A stretch of DNA of 64,000 nucleotides from Eublepharis macularius (GCF_028583425.1 NC_072800.1:92783001-92847000), one strand, 5' to 3'. Counted from the stretch's first letter, positions 22,323 through 32,085 are shown. Numbers and translations: made by a program. Notes: generated by a model from the sequence alone, not told the origin.

Positions 22323-22520
22323 GAAAGGTGAGTGGCTGATACATTAAGCATGGTAGTTGAGGGAGAAATAGGAAGTCCCTGGTTCAAATGCTACCTCTAC
22401 CACCAACTTCTTTGTGAGGCCTTAGGTAAGCTGCCCTCTCTAAGCCCCAGGACCACTCTGCAATGTCGTAAAGATGACGACAAGGTTGTACAAAGCATTT
22501 TAAATGCTAAAAGTATTGCC
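22323..22520 (+). repeat. tRNA-SINE, diverged
   Basis: AAGTCCCTGGTTCAAATGC (B-box-like) and GAGGCCTTAGGTAAGCTGCC, GACGACAAGG; degraded member of the tRNA SINE group. A hAT element inserted at its end. Confidence 0.45.
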
Positions 22521-22525
22521 TAAAT

Positions 22526-22835
22526 CAGGGGTCGGCAAATTGCGGCCCGCGGGCCACATGCGGCCCGCTACAGAGTTTTTTGTGGCCCGCCAAGACAGTC
22601 AGAAAAATCCGCCTTGAACCGAGCTATAGATGATATGAAATTAGCACAATAAATAAATTGAATAAAACTACCACTATTTTATTTAATTTATATTTATTGA
22701 TTTTTATGATACCATATATACCTTTTCTGAAATGCAAAGTTAACTAATGAATGCAATCATTTTAAAAGGTGCGGCCCTCCGCTAACCTCCGCTCCCACAA
22801 AGTGGCCCCCGAGCCAAAACAATTGCCCACCCCTG
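22526..22835 (+). mobile_element. Non-autonomous hAT transposon (310 bp)
   Basis: Starts CAGGGGTCGGCAA and ends TTGCCCACCCCTG, near-perfect terminal inverted repeats, with GCGGCCC-rich subterminal DNA. An exact 8-bp target duplication GCCTAAAT flanks it (22518-22525, 22836-22843). The interior is AT-rich without coding potential. Confidence 0.95.
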
Positions 22836-23104
22836 GCCTAAATGCTATGATGTTCACCGTTGTGGGCATGATCTTATCAATTTTACACTCATACCAAGGC
22901 TCGGCTTGTGGCCTTAACCCAAAGGGACTGTTTTCTGAATAAATGTGCTGTAGCCCAACCCTAGGAGGGTTTCCTCCACGCAATTCCCAGAATTCCACAG
23001 GGCTTTCTCTCAAGTAAGTGGGCACAGGACTACAGCCTTATTCCAAAAAAAGAGGTTCCGGTTCAGCAAAGCCAATGGAACTGTCAGTTTTTGGGTAAGC
23101 TCCA

Positions 23105-23310
23105 ACAATGCAGTCCTAAACAGATTTATGCCCACTGAAGTCAATGATCTTAGCAAGGTGCAGGTCTCTTTAGGACTGTAGTGTAACTGCCTTACATATC
23201 AGTTACACTGCAATCCTAAACAGAATTACTCCAGTCTAAGCCCACTGATTTCAATTGGCTTAGACTGGAGCAACTTGGCTAAGGATTGCACAGTTTGTGA
23301 CCTCTAGCTA
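23105..23310. repeat. Short palindromic GCAATCCTAA elements (two)
   Basis: The second is clear: TGCAATCCTAAACAG at 23209 and CTAAGGATTGCACAG at 23280 enclose AGTCTAAGCCCACTGA and GGCTTAGACTGGAG inverted arms. The first, from 23107, has the CAGTCCTAAACAG end only partly paired. Confidence 0.7.
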
Positions 23311-23782
23311 TCCTGCGCTGTTTGCAATCAGGGTAGCTAAATGGTTTACAGTATTTACTCCAATGCAAGGCTAGGCCTCCCCCCCAGGTATGTCATAAAA
23401 AAGGAGTCGTCTTACATTTGCATACAAGTTACAGTTATGGCCAGTAAACTGGGAGGGGGGGGGAGGTACATGTTGCATTCAAGGTCACCTTCCGTTCAAA
23501 CAATATGATAATTTCTCCCTCCTCTAGTCTTTATTGTCAGTTCATTGTTAATGTTATGTGCTCCAAGGGAGGGACTGCTGTTCCGGAATAACTATTCTGG
23601 AATACAGGTATAATTGCATGTGAGCACCTATAGCCATGCCTCCTCAGAAACAAGTGGTGGTGCAGTGATCAACAAGGCCATACAGTTTGCATGTTGGTTC
23701 GAACTCCCTCCCAAGTAAAGGGTATGAAAGTAAACCCCCATTCGGTTACCTGAGACTGACTTCCTAGTAAATGCTGGTCCAC

Positions 23783-24012
23783 CAAGAGAGCTTCACTCAT
23801 TGCAGCAGGGCCTTCTGCAGGTGCCCCTTTGCACAGGGGCAAAATCAACAGCTGCCCATATACGTGCCATCTCTGTGGTGGCCTTGTGGAACAGCCTGCC
23901 TGAAGAGATCAGTAAAGCTCCCAATCTCCTGGCTTTCCACAAATTATGCAAAACGGGATTATTCAGGAGGGCTTTCTGCTCAGACGGGCGAGCCGCACTG
24001 TTAGAAAGCTAC
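23783..24012 (+). mobile_element. L2/CR1 LINE RT C-terminus
   Basis: Plus-strand frame encodes GLLQVPLCTGAKSTAAHIRA, then VVALWNSLPEEISKAPNLL and AFHKLCKTGLFRRAF. Same family as 20826, opposite strand. Confidence 0.88.
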
Positions 24013-24032
24013 TTGGGTCAAGGTTTAAGGTT

Positions 24033-24228
24033 GAATTGCCAGCTCCAGGTTGGGAAACTCCTGGAGATTTAGGGAACGGAGCCCGGAAAGGGTGGGATTT
24101 GGGTAGGGGAGGGATCCCAGCAGTGTCGAATGCCATAGAGTCCACTCTCAAAGCAGCCATTTTCTCCCGAGGAACTGATCTCTATGGCCTGGAGATCAGT
24201 TGTAATTCTGGGATTTCTGGGGTCCTAT
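24033..24228 (-). mobile_element. hAT-E element, end-degraded
   Basis: ATTGCCAGCTCCAGGTTGGG, TGCCATAGAGTCCACTCTCA, CCATTTTCTCCCGAGGAACTG and TGGCCTGGAGATCAGTTG follow the order of the complete copy at 52090. The distal inverted end is lost. Confidence 0.8.
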
Positions 24229-24447
24229 CATAGCATTAGAGGAGGGAGGAATTACCTTGTTCAACTGACATTGTAGACTGCTGCTGTTTGGGGAGGCTCT
24301 TGACAAAGCACATCGGAAATAGGAGAGTAGCTGTTGATCTCTTCACAGCGTGGGGATTTTTCCTGGTGGAATTGGGGGTCCCTTCCTGACCACTCCCCTC
24401 CAGGAATTGGGAAATCATCTGTGCTGGAACCACCTAAGCAAAGAACA

Positions 24448-24555
24448 ATCTCCATTACAGCTGCAAGACCAGGATGCCTACATTTCCCATCAAAACTTGA
24501 GGGAAGCAGACAAGTGTCCAACCTGTGTCAGGCGTCACTTGTAGCTTGGCTATCA
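24448..24555 (+). repeat. Palindrome-C, single arm
   Basis: TCTCCATTACAGCTGCAAGACC to GCGTCACTTGTAGCTTGGCT. Second solo arm, same half as the copy at 21473. Confidence 0.85.
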
Positions 24556-24562
24556 GAATTAC

Positions 24563-24622
24563 ATCGGATTTATTTATTTAATCGTATTTATATTCCGCCC
24601 TCCCTGCAAGCAGGCTCAGGGC
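24563..24622 (-). mobile_element. L2-type 3' tail
   Basis: ATTTATTTATTTAATCG, then TATTCCGCCCTCCCTGCAAGC and CAGGGCGG: reverse of the L2 end at 60270. Confidence 0.75.
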
Positions 24623-24707
24623 GGAAGCAGGATGAATCCAGGAACTTTTGGGGACTCTCATCCTTTGGCAGTTTGTTCATCTGATTGTAAATGTTTCTAC
24701 TTTCACT

Positions 24708-25140
24708 CAGGGCTCATTTCAAGGGGGAACGCACCAGAATACAGTTCTGGCAGTTTCCCAAAGAGGTCACATGTCAGGTGGCCCTGCCCACCTGAGTCTC
24801 GGCCATTTGGGGCCCATTTCAGCCTGGATTGGGGCCAAAACGGCCGGATCAGGCCTCTGATGGGTGGTGGATCACTCTCCCACTCAGCAGCGGCCCCATC
24901 CTGACCATTTTGGGTCCCTTTTCGGCCATTTTCAGCCCCTTTTTGCCATTTTGGACCCAATTTCAGCCCTGAATGGCCAGGATTGGGTCCAAAACTCCAG
25001 GCTAGGTGATGTCAGGGGGTGTGGCATATGCAAATCAGTTATGCTAATAATACACTTCCAGTGATGGCAAGGGGCGTGGCATATGCTAGTGAGTTATGCT
25101 AATGAGTTCCTCCAGCTCTTTTTCTACAAAATGACCCCTG
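24708..25140 (+). mobile_element. hAT-D non-autonomous transposon (433 bp)
   Basis: Ends CAGGGCTCATTTC and AAAATGACCCCTG, with an exact 8-bp target duplication CTTTCACT (24700-24707, 25141-25148). The interior has repeated GGCCATTTT/TTTTGGG words and two GGCATATGC repeats. An opposite-facing relative lies at 35564. Confidence 0.95.
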
Positions 25141-25149
25141 CTTTCACTG

Positions 25150-25730
25150 TTATGGTTTGTTAGTGGATGTGAACGAATAACGGTCATCTATGGAAAACAT
25201 TAGCATTTTTGGAATGAATATAATTTGTAATTTAACAGAATTGCTGTGCTATTGTGCTCTTTACAATTTTGAAATTCTTTACCAGGTTGTTGTAACCACG
25301 GCAGGTTCTTTTTTTTTCTACCTGGAGGCTGGCAACTATTTAGGGACTGGTCTATACAAGTTTCTATAGCTCCTAATGTCTGCTGCTAGAAGCAGGATCC
25401 TACTATGTAATCCTTGCATTATTTAAGGCCTCCTGTGAATACTTATGCTTTGGTTCAGTTGTTTTCAAATTTTTGGCTGTTTATTGGATGTCCCATTCAG
25501 TTCACTGTATTGACTTACTCTGTACAATCTAACTCCAGGGCCAGTGACAAATGTTGTAAATAATTAAATAAATCTGTGCAATCGCCTTTTAGGAAGATGC
25601 ACACCTCTCCAAATGGTTTACTCTCGAGCAAGGCAATGAGTAAAATTTTCTCCAGTCCACAGCTGGGCTTGCCGGTCCTGACCTGATTCGCCAATCCACC
25701 CGCCCGTACCTCAATTTTTTTTTTACTTGC
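25150..25730. other. Unique intergenic DNA
   Basis: Nothing recognised. Confidence 0.4.
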
Positions 25731-25734
25731 CGAG

Positions 25735-26170
25735 TAAACAGCTCTACAAGCAATCCTAAACTGGACTACTCAGAACCCACGGCAGGCCTAGTCAACAGGG
25801 CTTACTCCCAGGAAAGTGTTTTTAGGATTGCACCATTAGAACGAAAGGCGGGAATTTCATTCCTGTTAGTAAATAAGGCTGCGACTCAGGCAACTTCACT
25901 CGGAAGCAAATCCCATTTCAGCGAGGGCTTACTCCCGAGTAGACCCGTTTCAACCTATCCCAATTCATGAACAGTGCAATCCTATGAAAAGCGACACTCG
26001 TCTAACACCCGTCATTTCAATGGCCTTAGACTAGAGGAACTCTGAACAGGATTGCACGGGCTATCAGCCCTCTTCCAGACTTACTTACGAGTAAGGCACC
26101 ACCAGGAGACAGTCTAAGCCCATTGATATCAACGGCTTTAGAGTCGTGTTACTCTTAGGATTGTACTGAA
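25735..26170. repeat. Cluster of short palindromic GCAATCCTA elements
   Basis: GCAATCCTAAACTGG at 25750 pairs with TTTAGGATTGCACC near 25829; GTGCAATCCTATGAAAAG at 25974 pairs with GAACAGGATTGCACGG near 26047; CAGTCTAAGCCCATTG at 26112 leads to ACTCTTAGGATTGTAC at 26151. At least three members run into the 97-bp array. Confidence 0.7.
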
Positions 26171-26600
26171 AGCGTAAAGACGCTTTGGGAGCAGGATGGC
26201 AGCACGAAGCCGGTGCTAATGGCCCTACTCTAGAGTAAGAGCCCGAAGTAGGGTCCGGACTAGCTGCGGCATAAAACCACTTTGGGAGCGGGATTGCTGC
26301 GCGCCCCTACTCTAGAGTAAGAGTCCGAAGTAAACTCCGGCTTAGCTGCGGCATAAAGGCGCTTTGGGAGCAGGATGGCCGCGCGCCGCCGGTGCCAATG
26401 GCCCTACTCTAGAGTAAGAGTCCAAAGTAAACTCCGGCTTAGCTTCGGCGTAGAGGCGCTTCGGGAGCGGGATGGCCGCGCGCCGCCGGTGCCAATGGCC
26501 CTACTCTAGAGTAAGAGTCCAAAGTAAACTCCGGCTTAGCTGCGGCGTAGAGGCGCGTCGGGAGCGGGATGGCCGCGCGCCGCCGGTGCCCGCGGCCCCC
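26171..26600 (+). repeat. 97-bp tandem array at the NBEAL2 CpG-island edge
   Basis: Five head-to-tail copies of a GC-rich unit. The anchor TTTGGGAGC or its variant occurs at 26184, 26281, 26363, 26460 and 26557 (spacings 97, 82, 97, 97); the second unit carries a 15-bp deletion. A second anchor, CCCTACTCTAGAG, recurs at 26223, 26305, 26402 and 26499, and a diverged version (CCCCTCCGGAGCAAGCG) opens the CpG island at 26596. So the array seems to have grown out of promoter-proximal DNA. Similarity rises toward the gene. Confidence 0.9.
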
Positions 26601-26774
26601 CTCCGGAGCAAGCGCGCGGCTCGGGGCCGGCGGGGCGCTGGGGCGAGGCGCGCGGGGCGGGTCCCACCTGCCGGGCGGCCTCCCGCTCCTCCTCCTCCGC
26701 GGGGCCGGGCCGGGCCGCGAATCAGGTGCCGGAGCGGGCGGAGGCGTAGCAGCAGCAGCCGCCGCGGCCCCAGC

Positions 26775-26831
26775 ATGGCGGAGGAAGGCGGCGGCGCAGC
26801 CCGGAGCAGCCCGGCGCGCTCCCGGCACTAG
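26775..26831 (+). other. Upstream ORF 1 of NBEAL2 (18 codons)
   Basis: ATGGCGG at 26775 (with CAGC before it) opens 18 sense codons and a TAG ending at 26831. It is out of frame with the NBEAL2 start and ends 140 bp before it. The ATG context resembles a YY1 site, so this could instead be a promoter element upstream of the transcription start. It matters only if the start site lies left of 26775. Confidence 0.45.
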
Positions 26832-26874
26832 CAGCCCGGCCGCCGCGCCTGGCCTGGCCTGGCCTGGCCGCCCC

Positions 26875-26925
26875 ATGGAGCCGGGCGCAGCGGCGGCAGC
26901 AGCGGGAGGAGCCGCCCCCGCCTGA
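26875..26925 (+). other. Upstream ORF 2 of NBEAL2 (16 codons)
   Basis: ATGGAG at 26875, preceded by CCCC, opens 16 codons that are mostly Ala and Gly and stops with TGA at 26923-26925, 46 bp before the NBEAL2 ATG and in another frame. It is close enough that it is probably in the 5' UTR and could reduce initiation at the main start. Confidence 0.5.
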
Positions 26926-26971
26926 GCCGCCCCCGGAGGGAGGCCGGCGGGCGGGCGGGCGCGCAGGCAGG

Positions 26972-27022
26972 ATGGCTTCCAAGGAGCGGCTCTACGAGCT
27001 GTGGATGCTCTACTTCGCCAAG
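26972..27022 (+). CDS. NBEAL2: NBEAL2 coding exon 1 (5' partial gene)
   Basis: First coding exon of neurobeachin-like 2, a very large BEACH/WD40 protein that in mammals is required for alpha-granule formation in megakaryocytes (loss causes gray platelet syndrome). The 17 codons read MASKERLYELWMLYFAK, matching the NBEAL2 N-terminus as I know it with only small changes. The exon ends AAG with donor GTACGG at 27023, phase 0. The start is chosen because it opens the conserved SKERLYELWMLY peptide and has GGATGG context; an in-frame upstream ATG with conserved sequence is not seen. Two short upstream ORFs precede it. No conserved exon 2 (QQWLEAF-like) was found in the remaining 37 kb. Only this small N-terminal piece of the gene is in the window. 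Confidence 0.93.
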
Positions 27023-27294
27023 GTACGGGCGCCGCGGCTGGCGGGGGGGGGGTCGCGCTTCGCCCCGCCCGCCTTTCTCCCTCGCCCTCCAGGCATCGGC
27101 GCGCCCCCGCGGCTGGAGGCACCTGCCGCCCCCCCCCCCGCCATTGTCCCTTCTGCGCGCCCCCCCGCCCCTGACTCCGCCCCTTGTTTTGCCCCCCTTT
27201 TCTGCTTTCCTCGCTCCTTGCTCCCCCCTTTTCTTGGGGGACCAACTTCTTTGTTCGGGGAGCCGCCTGCGCCCTCCCTGGCTTCCTAAGCAGC

Positions 27295-27690
27295 TCACCT
27301 GTCCTTGCGCGTCCACCTGGATCGGAGTCCTCCTGGCACCTGAGAGTCCAGCAAGGTTTCCAGGGGAGAAGCTTTGGCGAGTCAGAGCTCCAGACACTTT
27401 GAAAACCTCCTTGGACTCTCAGGTGCCGCCGGACTCCAGTCCTGCTGTTCTACTGCAGACCAACACGGCTGCCCACCTGTCCCAGGTTCTCCACCTGGAT
27501 CAGAGTCCGGGCACCTGAAAGGCCAGCAGGCTTTTCAGAGTAGAAGCTTTCAGGAGTTGGAGTTCCCTTCTTCGGACACCTCGAAAACCTCTTTGAGCTC
27601 CATGTTGCCGCTGGACTCCAATCCTGCTGTCCTCCTTCAGACCAACACGGCTGCCCACCTGTCCCGGGTTCTCCACCTGGCACCCTCCAG
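27295..27690 (+). repeat. Two foldback-B copies in tandem
   Basis: Each unit runs from a CACCTGGATC(A/G)GAGTCC start through an apex (CTCCAGACACTTTG / CTTCGGACACCTCG) to CAGACCAACACGGCTGCCCACCTGTCCC at 27458 and 27640. The period is about 182 bp. They begin about 270 bp after NBEAL2 exon 1. Confidence 0.8.
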
Positions 27691-28101
27691 ATTTGGGCAC
27701 CTGAGCTCCCCTTCTCTGGCTTTCTTTCTCCCTTTCTCCCAAATGGGGAGCAGCTAAAAATCTTTCCCATCCCCTGCGCTTTGTGATCGTGGAGTGGCTG
27801 GGAACCTAACCTGGGGGCTGCCAAATTGGGGGGGGGGGTGTCTTGACCCTGCCCACTGGAGGGTATTCCTTGACCCTTCTTACAGAATCCCTCTTGGCCC
27901 TTTCTCTTAGCAGCACAGGCTGGCTGGCAACCCTTCTATTTTCTTGTCTGTGTTTTCCACACAACTGCCTTGTCAGGTAGGCCAGGTGGAGGCTTCTTGA
28001 CTGGCTCCCTCAATGAGTTGCTTGGCTGCATGGGGGCTGGATCCTTGTCCACCCAGTCTGACACTAACCGCTACATCACAGCAGCGACTCACTTCTCAGA
28101 G

Positions 28102-28314
28102 TAGTAAAAAGTCCAGTAGCACCTTTAAGACTAACCCACGTTATTGTAGCATAAGCGTTTGAGAACCACAGCTCTCTTCGTCAGATGCATCTGACAAAGA
28201 GAGCTGTGGTTCTCAATAGCTTATGCTACAATAACGTGGGTTAGTCTTAAAGGTGCTACTAGACTCTTTACAATTTGCAACTACGGACTAACGTGGCTAA
28301 CTCCTCTGGACCTT
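28102..28314 (+). repeat. Foldback-A element with target duplication
   Basis: Short end TAGTAAAAAGTCCAGTAGC at left, long end GACTAACGTGGCTAACTCC at right, arms nearly identical. CTTCTCAGAG (10 bp) is duplicated at 28092-28101 and 28315-28324. Confidence 0.93.
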
Positions 28315-28559
28315 CTTCTCAGAGGTCTCTTTTGGAAGGGGGTTGCAGTAAAGTACAAAGGGCACCTGTGGTTTTATTGCAACTGTTGTGAACTGGAGCC
28401 CGCATGGAGATGCATCCTTGCTCAGCCAGTCCTTGTCACTTTCTATGGCATCTCCATGCTGAGATCCCCGCCCCCCCCCCCCACCTCCCTGGGGCACCGG
28501 CAGGTTCCCCTTCTATCCACTCCTGTGCGTGCCAAGGGCCTCTTGTCTATTCCTAAAAA

Positions 28560-28735
28560 TACTTTCACGTGGACAGCCATGTTAGTCTGCAGTGGATGAG
28601 CAAGGTTCGGGTCCAGTAGCACCTTAAAGATGAACAAGAGTTTCAAGCTTAGATGTTTCTGTTCTGGAAACTCTTGTTGGTATTTAAGGCGCTACTGGAC
28701 CCAAACTTTGCTTATCTGTTTCTGACCTGCTCCTT
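28560..28735 (-). repeat. Foldback-B element
   Basis: CACGTGGACAGCCATGTTAG long end, arm to the apex near 28650, return arm to GGCGCTACTGGACCC. Confidence 0.8.
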
Positions 28736-28739
28736 CCCC

Positions 28740-29980
28740 CTGGAACCTTCTGCCTCATGTTTCCACCCTGTTGTCATCTGGGATAACCAGAACGCCTCCT
28801 TTCTGCTCCCCTCCTTTCCTGGCCACGCACCATAATTTTAACGTTACATTATTTTATATTTCTCTCCTGGTTTACAGATCTGTGCAGCCATCTGTTACCA
28901 CCTCTTACGCGCGCACACATGCACGCCCCTTTCTAGGAGCCCCTGAAATCCCTTTTTTCTCCTTCCCCCATCCTTTGTACCGCCTGACTTTGGGGGGGGG
29001 GTCCCCCTAGGGTGGGGAGGATCGCTTTGAACAACTGCTTTTCCACTGATGGAGGCTTTCGTGGAAATAGAGGGAGGGGTATAAAAATATATTTGTATTC
29101 TGTGCGCGCACAGGAAGGAACCTCACTCCTCTGAACTTTGAGGTTCAAGGCAAAAAAACTTAGTGTAGATAGAGTGATAGATTTAATAACCATAAATTGA
29201 GTTATCCCCCTTTGTTAACGTTTTATGGCTGCTTATTGCTTATTCCGTTCCATCGTTTTCATATCTCGTGTGTAATGTTGAAGCTGCTTCAAGTGGGTGG
29301 GTCTGGTTGGGAGCATGGCGTATCAGTTTTTTTTTTAAATAAATAAATGATGGCTTCCAGTAGGAAACAGAGAGATCTCATTTCCACCAGTCTGCAATAA
29401 GGAAAGCAAGCTGAGCCTTGTGGTTCTGTGTTTGTGTGCGCGTGTCATGGATCAGGGGCTGGGCTCGATGTCCTTGGGGGTCCCTCCTCTCCCAGGGTTC
29501 TGTCTTGCAATCCAGTGAGTCACCTGCCCAATTCTGGTAGGGGGTGGGGGGGTAGAGTAGGCTTCTAATCTGGTTCTTCCTCCTTCCCACCCCGTTCAAT
29601 GTGAAGCCCGCAGCTGCTTGATTTCCTGGGTCCACTTTCTGTTTGCATTTTGGCTGGCGGTTTTATGGGGCTTTGTTCTCCCTGCCCTTGTTCCTGGTGG
29701 AAGAAAAGCTGGGGAAAGGGTGGCAGGTGCGGCTGGCTGGCTGGCACGTAAAGAGGTGCGGGTTTGATTCTCCTTGGAGAGGTTTTGGAGTGGGTCAAAG
29801 AAGGCGGGGCTGTCTCTAGGAAATCCTGCCTCGAGTTTCAGCAGCTACAAAGCGGCTGTTCCCCAGGAGGGTCCCTGTAGGTTTTGCAGAAGAGAGAAAT
29901 AGTTTGAAATTTATCAAGCAGAATTTTTTGTTAGCAGGGTAGTTCTGATAGATAAATTTAAAGAGCTATTGGCTCTTGTT
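28740..29980. other. Unique intronic DNA
   Basis: No clear family. GGGAGGGGTATAAAAATATA at 29070 and ATAAATAAATGATG at 29337 look like worn LINE tails. No exon seen. Confidence 0.4.
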
Positions 29981-29983
29981 GAA

Positions 29984-30142
29984 CTGACAACGCTGATTCC
30001 GCACACGTTGGCTAATAAACTTTCAATGCACTTTATCAATCGTTTGAGGTGGATTTTTTGTTCCGCACACAAAATATCCGTTCCAAATGATCTATAAAGA
30101 GGATTGGAAGTGCGTTATCCAACATGTGCAGAATCAGCCAAA
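29984..30142. repeat. Palindrome-J element
   Basis: GCTGATTCCGCACACGTTGG at left and CCAACATGTGCAGAATCAGC at right are inverted repeats; TTTCAATGCACTTTATCAATCG is answered by GGATTGGAAGTGCG. A second copy is at 47383. Confidence 0.85.
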
Positions 30143-30149
30143 GTTAATG

Positions 30150-30338
30150 CAGAGGAGTTAGCCGTGTTAGTCTGTTGTAGCAAAATAGTAAAGAGTCCAG
30201 TAGCACCTTTAAGACTAACCAACTTTATTGTAGCATAAGCTTTCGAGAGGCACAGCTCTCTGTGCATCTGATGAAGAGAGCTGTGGCTCTTGAAAGCTTA
30301 TGCTACAATAAAGTTGATTAGTCTTAAAAGTGAGTGCA
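30150..30338 (-). repeat. Foldback-A element
   Basis: Long end GAGGAGTTAGCCGTGTTAG at left, apex near 30262 (GTGCATCTGATG), return arm to GATTAGTCTTAAAAG; the short end is cut off early. Confidence 0.88.
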
Positions 30339-30774
30339 GTATTTACTCCAGTGCAAGGCTAGGGTTTTTTCACAGGTATGCCATAAGAAAAGAGAGGGTC
30401 ATTTTACATTTGCATGCAAGTTAACGTTGGGTCCAATAATAATTTTTGGTGCCTGTGTGTAACATTCCAAAGGGGTTGTCTTACAACAAGAGTCATTTTC
30501 CTTTTGGGTGAATACAGTAATAAAAGACAGGGAAGGGAAACATATAGACGACGATGTTTTGCTAAACTTTTATCTCTGCCTTTTGGAATAGATGCATTCC
30601 TTGATTGCTCCCATTGATTCTTGTGCGTTCTTAAAGGTAAAACTCAAAAAAGAATCTTGAGGGACTTGCCAGATGGACAGATTTATTGTGGCAGAAGCCC
30701 GCTTTGTCAGATGCATGCAGTACATGGGTTAGCACTGGGCTGCCAGCTCTGCGCTGAGGAACTCTGTGTTGACA

Positions 30775-30985
30775 GCCAGCATGGTGTAGTGGTTAGGCTG
30801 GATTGAGAACCAGATTAGAATCCTCGCTCTGACATGGAAGCTTGCTGGTGACTTTGGGACACTCGCACATACTCAGCCTAACCTACCTCACAGGGTTGTT
30901 GTGTGGATAAAATAGAGATTATTATGCAAGCCACCTTGGGTCCCTATTGGGGAAAAAAGGTAGATTATAAATAAAATAAAAATAC
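30775..30985 (+). repeat. tRNA-SINE, full
   Basis: AGCATGGTGTAGTGGTTAGG (A box), AATCCTCGCTCTGACATGG, GACTTTGGGACACTCGC, CTCAGCCTAACCTACCTCAC, AGGGTTGTTGTGTGGATAAA, CAAGCCACCTTGGGTCCC and an A-rich tail. Confidence 0.8.
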
Positions 30986-30989
30986 ATTT

Positions 30990-31160
30990 CTTGGAGGCTT
31001 GGAGTGGTGGAGCCTGGAGAGGGCAGGGGAAGGAGGTCATTGGGGCATAATGCCATACAGTCTGCACTCCAAAACAGCTATTTTCTCCAGGGGAGCTAAT
31101 TTGGAGACCAATTGTAATTCCGGAGATTTCCACATCCCGCTTGGTGGGTTGGTAACCCTG
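30990..31160 (-). mobile_element. hAT-E element, one end degraded
   Basis: ATGCCATACAGTCTGCACTCC, CTATTTTCTCCAGGGGAGC, CCAATTGTAATTCCGGAG and final TTGGTAACCCTG match the 52090 copy. Confidence 0.75.
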
Positions 31161-31389
31161 TTTAGCAGGTATGCATACATGAGCGCAGAGAGGGAAATGT
31201 GGTAAACAGCGGGGTCAAAAGGCAAGGAAATGCAAAAAGTGCAGTCTGAGACTTCTACACAAGGCTAACTTAGATAAGTGCAGGGAGAGTTCGTAGCAAA
31301 AACCGCGGTTGCCAATAAGGCTGTGTTGATAGGGTTAAACAAATGGCACGTGTGGTATAGCGTGTGTGATTTTTATTGTTGGCTAATGA

Positions 31390-32085
31390 GATATTGTTAA
31401 TTTTATTTATGTCATTTATAGTTTGCCTTTCTCACTGAGACTCAAGGTGGATTATATAGTGTGAGATTAGTACAGTCAATATCAAGGACATTTCCATAAA
31501 CAATGCCATAAGGTAAATAAATGTAAGTTGACAAAGACCAGGGCTTTTTTTCAGCTGGAACGTGGTGGAACGGAGTTCCAGCACCTCTTGAAAATCTCAA
31601 CTCCCCTCTGTCTGGAGATCAGGGGGCGGGGCCACCGGCCATGTGACCATTTTCTCCAAGGGCGATTTAAACTTTAAAAAACTCCCCCCTTGTTCCAGCT
31701 GACCCAAAGTGATGTCATTGCACAGTCCTGGAAGCGTGCACGCAGTTTGCGCGTGTGTACATAGTACCCGGGGCACCACCTTCCGCTAGGAGTTGCCCCA
31801 TGTGCTGGCAACCCACTGAGCTCCACCACCTCTTTTTCCAGAAAAAAAGCCCTGACAAAGACATACAGTTAGTAGAAATGCAATACAGAGCTGAAGAAAT
31901 GCTGAAACAGAGCATAAGCAATTCTAGGACTGTATTAGACAACTCAGAACTACCAAGTAGGATCATACTTGGAGCACAGGTAGCACATAGGAGCACATGC
32001 CCTAATGCAATTTGGTATGATCCCCCAGTTTATACCCTTGAATTTGTGGCAGAAGGGAAGTTTATCATGGGGACTTCCTAGTTCT
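31390..32085 (-). mobile_element. L2/CR1 LINE 3' region split by a hAT insertion
   Basis: GTCATTTATAGTTTGCCTTTC, CAGTCAATATCAAGGACATT, TCCATAAACAATGCCATA up to 31538; continues after the hAT with CATACAG, GAGCTGAAGAAATGCTG and TAGGACTGTATTAGACAAC. Same subfamily as 20826, 32665 and 42428. Confidence 0.88.
31539..31854 (+). mobile_element. Non-autonomous hAT transposon (316 bp), nested
   Basis: Ends CAGGGCTTTTTTTCAGC and AGAAAAAAAGCCCTG. Exact 8-bp target duplication ACAAAGAC (31531-31538, 31855-31862). It sits in an L2 copy, so it is the younger insertion. A truncated relative is at 17597. Confidence 0.96.

Larger units (their letters stand above)
26600..27190 (+). promoter_or_regulatory. 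NBEAL2: NBEAL2 CpG-island promoter and 5' UTR
   Basis: Very GC- and CpG-rich block with GC-box-like GGGCGG sequences (for example near 26655 and 26730), GGCCT tandem runs at 26849-26867 and no TATA box. It covers the likely transcription start, two upstream ORFs, exon 1 and the first bases of intron 1. The 97-bp tandem array abuts its left edge. The long GC-rich open frames on both strands here are composition artefacts. Confidence 0.8.

Noticed and set aside
26439..27245. 268-codon minus-strand open frame across the NBEAL2 promoter
   Set aside because: Ala/Arg/Pro/Gly-rich, explained by CpG-island composition; it is antisense to NBEAL2 exon 1 and has no known domain.
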